DNA of 64,000 nt from Ananas comosus. Its lineage: Eukaryota; Streptophyta; Magnoliopsida; Poales; Bromeliaceae. Both the position numbers and the translations under genes were made by a program. The stretch lies in contig NC_033623.1 of NCBI RefSeq assembly GCF_001540865.1, forward strand, positions 310,001-374,000. The letters run 5' to 3'. This document shows positions 56,503-64,000 of this stretch, piece by piece. The notes under the pieces were generated by a model, which saw only the letters and a program-made list of their open reading frames with translations, was not told the DNA's origin and made no database searches. How positions within the stretch are numbered: the stretch's first letter is position 1; each line of letters begins with the position of its first letter.

Positions 56503-56946
56503 AGCTTTCTCTTTCTCAATAGAAGCTTCTGACTCCGCCATTAGAACCCTCTTAACGAGATACTCCGTCACACAGGTTATCATCCGCACCAAACTGAAAA
56601 TGTCTGCAGCATACCAATCATCATTTGCCTCTGCTGCTTCTTCAGCAGAACTTTCAAATTCAGAGATATTGGCATTTTTAGACCATTTTGATAACGGCAT
56701 GCTGTGACCGTCGACAAAACCGACGCCCTCTTGATGCTTTATCCGAAAGAAAGCACAGGCCATATTTAGATCAGCTGAAGCTTTTGCCTGTATTTTCAAG
56801 TAGCGAAATAATGTGAAAGCAGCTTTGAACCTCTGTTGAAGACATTCCAACTCCCTTTTAGTACGTTCCTCGGAACATTGGCAAGTAGCCTTATTGACCG
56901 CAAGCTTTTCCTGCAATTCTTCAGCCAGAGATTGAGCCTTCTCCAT

Positions 56947-58620
56947 TTGTAGTTACTGAAATGCAAATGCACAACTTAACCGTCAACACGCAAAGGGGCG
57001 TGAATACGAAACAACAAAAGAAAGAGATAAAGAACAACTAAATTCTATCCGCAGCATGTTTTTTGATTGAAAAAAGCACAAATTCTGTTACTCGTCTAAA
57101 GAAATCCTATGGAGCGTGTCCAAAGTAAAATTGAAAAAGAATACCATAACAAGTATTATAAGAAATTTTATTGTGCATGGAGCCAACGAACAATATTAAT
57201 TTGAGGGATCTTCAACTAATTGCTCATTGTTGTCATGAAGTTTCTCAATCATATAGCTTCAAAATATGATGACTTTAGAAGAGAAAAAAGAGCAAAATTC
57301 ATATAAGATGGAATCAGTTGAGCATTCCAAGCGTGGTCATCTCATACGACATCAAATCTCGAGTCTCTTTTTGCCTACTTTTATCACCACTTTCTTCTGA
57401 AAAATTGATGAGAAATACCCAATTCCTACAACACAATTACCAACTACAAAAAGGGTACTCCAAAAGCTACCAACTTCACCCGATTATCATTTTATGGCCT
57501 CAGAATTATCAAGTGCAATCATCAGAAACAAACAAAAACCGGCAAGGAAACAAGGAGCAAAACTTAAGTAAGAGGCTCAAGTTGACAAAAAAAAGCTAAA
57601 ATCCTTGTGATGATTTCTTTTGCGTGGCATCTAAATCCTCTTAACAATGTAACCCTTTCTCATAGTTCCCTTATTTAGTAGGCTTTGGTTGTTGAGAAAT
57701 TTTATAATTCAAAATTTGATTGTTTCGGGACATGTTCTTATTTCAAATAAATATTAGGTAAAAGTTCAACTACTCTCCTACGATTTAGAGCATTTTCACT
57801 TTCTCACCGTCTGGTTTGAAAAACATCACTATACTACCTGTGATTTTGTTTTGTTTTAGTAAGAACGTGCCGTTAAATAGGATAGTAAAATTATTTACAT
57901 TTACACAAGATAGTAAAGTTCTACACTTTATAACCACGGGGTGTTAAAATACAATATATTACTAGCCAATGCTTTTCACTTCACTACCTTGTAATTTGTA
58001 AATTGTACTTTTTTACTATCCTATTTAACAACAGATTCATAAATCAACAAAGTCGTCGCTTTTTAAACCACATGATAGCAAAATAAAAAATATATATATG
58101 CTACACCAAAGCAAGGCTAATTATAGTTTTACCCAAGTTATGTAATGAAGTTGGATTATTGATGAACAAAAAGAAGAAGAAAAAAAAAAAAAAAAAAACT
58201 CCCCTTTCCACCATCCTATTCATATTTTTTCTCTCTCCTCCCTCCACTCTCCCTCTACAAAGCCTCTAGTCTCTTAATTTCCTCAAATTTGGATTAGTTT
58301 AAACCTAAGGATCAAAGTACATGAACACGTGAACCAACTTTAGCTACTCTTTTTCATCTCCTAATCTCTTAATTTCGCTCGAAATTGCTACAAAACCCTA
58401 ATGCAATCAATTTGCAACAAACAACAACGATTTTACTAAAATAACATGCAATTAAACAATCACTACAACTGAGGAGAGGAGAAAAACACAAAACACAAGA
58501 GAATTAGAAACCCTAGCCCTAATTTCATACAAAGAGCGAGGAAGCGATCGTCGTGATGAGGTTGGATCGCAAAAAGCTCGATTTTTTTTCGTCCCCCGCG
58601 GCGTAGCTCTCTCTGTTTAT
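56947..58620 (-). promoter_or_regulatory. 5' untranslated intron and promoter of the coiled-coil gene
   Basis: An acceptor CAG at about 56957 lies just before the start codon, and a GC-richer block with AAACCCTAG-like boxes lies at about 58500-58610, typical of a plant leader exon. No coding exon is seen between. Confidence 0.45.
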
Positions 58621-60590
58621 ATTTTTTTAAAAAAATTATTTTTTAAGGTGAGTTATCTCTCTTAAAATTATTATTATACTAATCCATTTATGTAAAATTT
58701 AAAAACTTGTAGATATATCTCTAAATTATTAAAAAATATATATATATACATATTTTATTTAAAGAGATTATTTTGCTCTAATATTTTTGTTCGTTATTAT
58801 TAAACCAGAGATCAAAAAATTGTAAAAAAGAATTTAAATAATTGTAGCATTTTTGATTTGTGATAAAAAATAATTTTGATATATGTTTTCAAGATTTTAA
58901 AACAACAAAAAAATATATATATAATATTTTAAAGTTTAGAAAAATAAATATAATATTATATTTTTCTAATTTTATGGGTGAGAACTTTTAATTGAGTAAA
59001 TTTTATTTGGATTTGAAAATTTTACCTAAACTCTAATATCACATTAGTTTAGCCCAACTAAAAAATTAAATTTATAAATAAAAATTTTTTATATTATATA
59101 CAGATCGAAATTTTAATTTGTATCCAAAGTGTGAATGATATTTTTAACAACAATTAAAGCAATCATACAAAATCCGTACACCCATAAACTTTAACTAATA
59201 AACAAATCAAAGCAATAAAAACAAAGAGTCAAAAATTTTGAAATTTAAAGAACATTTTTTATTTTTATAATGCGTGGCCTAAACAAACCTAAGGTGAAGG
59301 GAACTTTTTTTAATTTTATATTTCTATTTAAATATGGAGTTGCTCACTAAATTCTAAGAGGCTTTTGTCATTCATAAAAAAGTTGAGTAATTAATTGAAA
59401 AATTAACTAATTAATCAACTTAATGTAACAAAAAAAATGATTAAAAATATTAGCAATAAGATGTTTATTAATTATTACTTTATTAACATGTGTTGAGTAG
59501 ATCCATACCAATGAGTTTTGATTCGGTTTCTGATTACAAATTTGTTTCGATCTGTCGAATTTAGTTCGAACATTTAATCTGAGTGTTGATATTAATAGAT
59601 CTAAAATTATTAGTGATAAATAGATTTAGTAAATCTTATCAAACTTTGTTTCTGATTAAATTTGATTAAATTCAAATAAAAATTTAATTTGATCACTGAA
59701 ATTTTGTGGTTCAAAAAAATAATAATAATAATAAACCAGAATATGATGCTTATCCATTTCACTATTTTTGTGGGCCAATTAGCTGGAACCAAATCATTTT
59801 AATTAATTCAGTTTGAATTTATCAATAATTCTACTAAATTTAATGAAAACAAAAATTTAAATAAATTCAAAATAAATTAATCATATAAATGTTAGTTTGA
59901 TGTTGCAGAGGGGGACTACTTAGCTTTGCTGTAAGGCGCAGAATTATTAGATAAAATAAAATATTATCCAAATAATGTTTTTTTAAAAAAATATTATATA
60001 TATACAATGTACTCAATAATTTTATTTTTTTTTTTTCTGTGGTAGAGCTAAAAAACACCAAAATTTGACATTAAAAATTTTTAATTTTTTGTTGTAGCAA
60101 AAAATTACTATATTTTTTTATTTGCTAAACACCAAAAGTAAAAGCAAAAGTGGGACCAATTTGTCTCCTAAAATTTTATATATAAGGTTCATTATATTTT
60201 ATCTCTTACATAGTAATAATTGATCCGTAATAAAATGTATAGAACTTATTTGAACTATAAATGATTTTAAATTTACCGTCCAATTTTTTAAAATTTTAAT
60301 TAATTTTACTATCCATTATTTCATTTGTTTGATTTGAGCTAGTAAACATTACTTTAACTTCAAAATTAAGCTAATTTCTTACTTTAATAAATTCATAGTT
60401 ATGAAAATTTGTATGAAGTGTACTAATTAAACTTGTAAAAATAAACGACGCATTTAAATATTTTTTTTAAAAAATTGCAGTTGGTTTTGATAGTAAAATT
60501 AATACTTTTAAAAGTTAAATAATTTATTCAAAATTATTCATAGTTTATAGTTTATGTAAGTTTTGTACGTTTTTATCTAATTTGCTCCCT
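58621..60590. other. Very AT-rich intergenic stretch
   Basis: No gene, element end or structured repeat recognised. Confidence 0.6.
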
Positions 60591-61272
60591 ATGGAAACGA
60601 ACCCGGTTCGGTTCATTCCCATGTTTAACTCGACCCGGTGAAAAAAACCACCGGTCTAAGGAACCAAACTTTAAACCAAACCGAATCGGGTAAGAGAGAG
60701 AGAGAGAGAACGAGAGTGAAGAGCTCACCTCTCTCTCTCCCCTCTCTCTCTCTTCTTTCTCTCTCTAGGAATCTTAGAGAGAGGGAGAGAACCCTAGCGC
60801 CATTAACGTAAGCTCGAAGACACGTTGAGCTCCATTGATCCCTTCCTTGTTCCCTCATTCTCCCCCTCGTAGTATTTGGATCTCTCTCTCTCTTTCTCTC
60901 TCTCATCTCGAAGGTATGCTGCTTCGATTCTTAGCTTAATCTCCCCGATCTTATCCAGTAACAACTTCGTGATTTGTTTCCTTTTAATTTTTGTAGCTTT
61001 ATCTTTTTTGCTTCTTTTTTTTTTTCTTCTTTGTATTAAAGTGTAAAAGATGCTTCTTTTTTGCACAATGCAATGAGCTCTTGCTTTCTCGATTCCTTTC
61101 TTTGTGCACATTTTTTTTTTACACTTTTTTTTTCACTTTTGCTTTTCGTTTTTGTTATTAAATGTGGATTTATTGCGCTTAATTTGTCGCGTTATAAATT
61201 AAAGTAGTTCATATTTGGTGTATCGTACTGTAATTTTTGGGTTTAGTTGCAGATCTTTGTGGAGGCTCAGAG
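60591..61272 (+). promoter_or_regulatory. HVA22-like gene promoter and 5' untranslated region
   Basis: A GC-richer block at 60591-60665, then GA and CT repeats at about 60693-60910 and an ACCCTAG box near 60790. These suggest transcription starts near 60.7 kb. A donor-like AAGGTATGC at about 60912 and an acceptor TTGCAG near 61253 would remove a leader intron before the start codon. Confidence 0.5.
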
Positions 61273-62844
61273 ATGGTGGGAAGTTTCCTTACGAGAGGCC
61301 TCGTGTAAGTGCTCCTTGATCTCAACCTAGGGCTTGTTTGGGATCTGCAGTAGAGTGTAGGGTGTAGTTGCTTCTTTGGGAATCAGTGTTTAAGTGGTGC
61401 TAGTAGGAGAAACACTATGAATCAGTTTGCGGTGCACGGCAAATCGGAAATGTATAGAGCTTTTGCTGTAGAGGGAAGCAAAAATGTGATTCTGACTCTA
61501 CTGCAGAGAGAAGCTGCTGGGGGAATTTACTAGATGCTTCTTGTAGAAGCACTTTGCCAAACAACAATACATCCTATGGGGGCGAACGGGCCCTCTAGCG
61601 AAATCTTTCAAACGACTTTTCTCTGCTGTAGAATCAGAAGCGCCAAATTGGAACTTCCGCTTTTCAGGTTCAGAATCTCAATTCTACTCCTGATGCTGCG
61701 GAAGCTCCAGAATTTTTCTATTTCGCAGGCATTCTGTAAGATATGACTGTTGCTAAAAGGAGAAGCCGGACATGCTATTACTCTCTATTTAGCCAAATTG
61801 AGGCAGAATCTATAACAACTTCTGTTCGGCAGATTGATATTCGGCTATGCTTATCCAGCATATGAATGTTACAAAACTGTGGAGTTGAACAGGCCGGAGA
61901 TCGAACAGCTTATCTTTTGGTGTCAGTATTGGTATGTCCTTGTTGCTTCCTTACTGGATACTCGAATTCTTTTTTCAGTTATATTTATTATTAAGCTTGA
62001 AATGAACCGTTTATTATTATTAATTCTTTTTGTTTTTTTCCTTTTTCAGGATATTAGTTGCTGCTGTGACTGTCCTGGAGAGGCTTGGGGATGCTTTTGT
62101 TTCGTGGTAAGGTTAAACAACTATGTCAATCTTATTGGGTATATTGTGTTAGGGGTCCCCACCCGTTCAGTTGTTACAATTCAATTTGTAATCTTTCCAT
62201 ACCATTACGATCTTGTCCTTCTTATTAATTTCTACATTAGATGAAACCTAAATGCCTTAATTAAGAAGTTCAAAAGTGGCTTTTATGGCAGTTAGAGTGG
62301 CTATTTCTACCCATTTTGATGGAGTGATTCAACCAAAATGGTGGGATGTGAGCTGCAATGATTAGGGACCCAACTGTAAAACTATGCTAAAAATTTGAGG
62401 ATCTCTGGTGCATTCATTTCGCCATTTAATCCCATCTATTCTCTTTTTATTGTTTCAAAACCTTTCTCATCTATCAGCGTTCTTGCAGGATACCAATGTA
62501 TAATGAAGCAAAACTAGCACTCTTTGTTTATCTGTGGTATCCAAAGACAAAGGTAAAATTTGCATCATTGTTGACTCCACAATGTTCTCATTTTATTCTA
62601 GTTGTATAAATGAGTTCAATAGCAGGGCACAAAATATATCTACGAGACCTTCTTCCGTCCATATATTGCGAAGCATGAGAATGAAATTGATCGTAGCTTA
62701 CAAGAGCTAAGAGCAAGGGCAGGGGATATTGCTGTCTTCCATTGGGAGAAAGTTGCTAGTTTTGTACAGACAACAACTTATCAAATCTTACAGTATATTG
62801 CTTCTCAATCACCTTCTCAGTCATCAAGATCGCGTCCTGTTCAG
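61273..62844 (+). CDS. HVA22/TB2-DP1 family protein, 5' part (runs off the window)
   Basis: Exons 61273-61304, 61833-61931, 62050-62106, 62489-62552 and 62626-62844 join in frame to 157 residues. Landmarks: MVGSFLTRGL at the start, FGYAYPAYECYKTVE, LIFWCQYWILVAAVTVLERLGDAF split over hydrophobic hairpins, VPMYNEAKLALFVYLWYP, and TKYIYETFFRPYIAKHENEID. This is the TB2/DP1/HVA22 (reticulon-like, REEP) domain, which curves the endoplasmic reticulum membrane; barley HVA22 is induced by abscisic acid. After it comes QSPSQSSRSRPVQ, the start of a Ser/Pro-rich tail as in the long HVA22i/j type. The last donor (CAG followed by GTGCTA) shows more exons, and none is recognisable up to 64000, so the gene is cut by the window end. 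Confidence 0.92.
61327..61598. mobile_element. Possible hAT-type MITE in HVA22 intron 1
   Basis: The left end CTAGGGCTTGTTTGG resembles the reverse complement of the right end (GCGAACGGGCCCTCTAG), a style common to plant hAT MITEs. Target-site repeats are not clear, so this is tentative. Confidence 0.3.
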
Positions 62845-64000
62845 GTGCTATTTGATCATTGGTTGATCTTCTCACTGCTCTTGTTATTTAAGTTGTGCAA
62901 AAATGCAACCAAATAGATTACCTATTCTAAGAAACTTATACTTTACTACTCCATTTCGTGCTAGTATAGCAGCTCGTTTCTCTCGAAGTTGCGAATTAAC
63001 CTAGAAATGAAAAGATGTTGGGAACAAATTTTTAACTGATTTCAGGTGTTCTCAATTCTATGTTCAATCACTAGGTTGATCAAGTGCCTTATTCTCATTA
63101 TAGCTAAAAATTTCTTTGCATTGAAACCCTCATTTCTTTTCCTTTCTTGTCACCTTATTCTTTTCTGTCAGAACGAAAACAGAGGTAGTTAATTATTTAG
63201 TGGCATGCATTAAGACATTGGAAATAGTATCCCCGATATAACCAGCAACTTCAGTGTTAAACATAATTTTGTGCCCTTATTTGTGGGTCAACCTGACGTT
63301 TGACCTGGAAGGTGGGTTAAGGGCTCCTCCTGAGCCTCATCAGTAGTTTAAAAGCTTGGGTTCAACTTCGCAATTCTATATTTGAGATTACAAGTTCATA
63401 TTTTTCAGCTGCAATTTTCCTACTGTTCATTGGGCTGAATCTTGTTCTTCATCTTCAAAGGAGATGTGACCATAAATGTTATACTTTTCTAAGTTTTCTT
63501 CGATCTAAAAGTTTTGTCAAAAGGAGTCTAATCTTGAGCTCCAGGGTTGATGTTGTACCATGAGGCCACATTCTTTAAGTATGATTGAAGAGGAAATCCT
63601 TTTTCTCCCTTTCTTTTTTGGCTTTGAGTAGTACTTCTAACTCTAAATATATATTTGACTCAGATTTTAGACTAGCCTGACAACGGTTTGCTTGATAAAC
63701 AAAAGAGAATGCTGGCAAAAGGGGAGAACGAGTATTATGGGTCCACAGTTTCAAACAGTTCTTTTATCATTCTCCTTTGATTCTCGATAATAAAAAAAAA
63801 AATCATTATCTATATAATCTAGATCGCCTGCAAGCGTCCTATAGCCACTGATTCACAGCTATTGCTCCGGACTTGGTTTTGACACACGAAATTTGCTATC
63901 CATGGAATTTGGAATATTAGCCTCAGGGGAATCTGTAGTGTGAACTTGATGTTTCCTGTTGAATCATCTGATTACATCTTGATGCTCTCTTTATCAAGCA
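62845..64000 (+). other. Intron of the HVA22-like gene, to window end
   Basis: No further coding exon could be placed. The stretch is intron-like and moderately AT-rich. Confidence 0.5.

Larger units (their letters stand above)
54842..56946 (-). pseudogene. Coiled-coil protein gene of unknown function, interrupted by insertion
   Basis: Exon A runs 56946-55670 and exon B 55016-54842 (donor GTATCT, acceptor TTCTAG). Exon A is one frame split by a 429-base insertion plus target repeat (56069-56497). Without it the product would be 340 residues. I do not recognise the family. The protein is Glu/Lys/Ala-rich and almost wholly helical, with heptad-like spacing at both ends (EELQEKLAVNK; LQSLVDQKEAQLVALNEQL). 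The middle carries four tandem copies of a 14-residue unit EQEAAxQRxRATxx. No signal peptide or membrane segment is seen. The insertion brings stop codons, yet its length is a multiple of three and it could be spliced out (see findings), so the gene may still work. The transcript probably starts near 58.6 kb, with an intron in the 5' untranslated region ending just before 56946. Confidence 0.65.

Noticed and set aside
61534..61746. Frame in HVA22 intron 1 as an exon
   Set aside because: Splicing 61304 to 61833 restores the conserved HVA22 start; the frame lies over the possible MITE.
1..64000. CRISPR arrays, bacterial operons, ribosomal RNA genes or organelle DNA
   Set aside because: Nothing of the kind is visible; introns, repeats and gene families are those of a plant nuclear genome.

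Overview
The window is nuclear DNA of a flowering plant. Genes are split by short GT-AG introns, intergenic DNA is very AT-rich and holds small transposable elements, and the protein families are plant ones. Several first coding exons (RTF2, ATP sulfurylase) are sharply GC-rich at their 5' end, a gradient typical of commelinid monocots, so a monocot is the best guess. The species cannot be read directly. Three single-N gap marks (14650, 21208, 38684) show this is draft assembly.

Layout. At 2.1-8.3 kb an RTF2-like gene (minus) and the DEAD-box helicase RH1 (plus) stand head to head over a 0.5 kb shared promoter. RH1 converges on gamma-tubulin complex component 2 (GCP2, minus, 20 coding exons, 9.1-14.5 kb). 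At 15.0-27.1 kb there is a tandem array of four nepenthesin/CDR1-type aspartic proteases (plus). Copies 1, 2 and 4 look intact; copy 3 is a pseudogene with a retroelement insertion and a nonsense codon. The array abuts a cytosolic-type alkaline/neutral invertase (minus, 27.9-31.2 kb), and each of the three spacers between protease copies carries a broken antisense copy of the invertase last exon. A plastid-type ATP sulfurylase gene (minus) follows at 34.4-37.1 kb.

From 37.1 to 47.5 kb I see no host gene, only degraded mobile elements: a copia-type primer-binding remnant, a possible Helitron end, a TRIM-like element, a 5'-truncated LINE, a 540-bp foldback element and a tRNA-derived SINE with a 12-bp target-site duplication. 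A LOG cytokinin-activating enzyme gene (plus) is at 47.6-50.3 kb, followed by a second foldback element of the same family. At 54.8-56.9 kb lies a coiled-coil protein gene (minus) whose main exon is interrupted by a palindromic mini-LTR element with a 5-bp target-site duplication. The window ends inside an HVA22/DP1-family gene (plus, from 61.3 kb).

Apart from the protease array and its invertase fragments, neighbouring genes do not form a pathway; this is ordinary plant gene order. The most unusual structures are the palindromic TRIM insertion, the invertase-fragment/protease repeat unit, the LINE and SINE that share a 3' tail, and an altered signature motif in the LOG enzyme. I found no CRISPR array, rRNA gene or confident tRNA gene.
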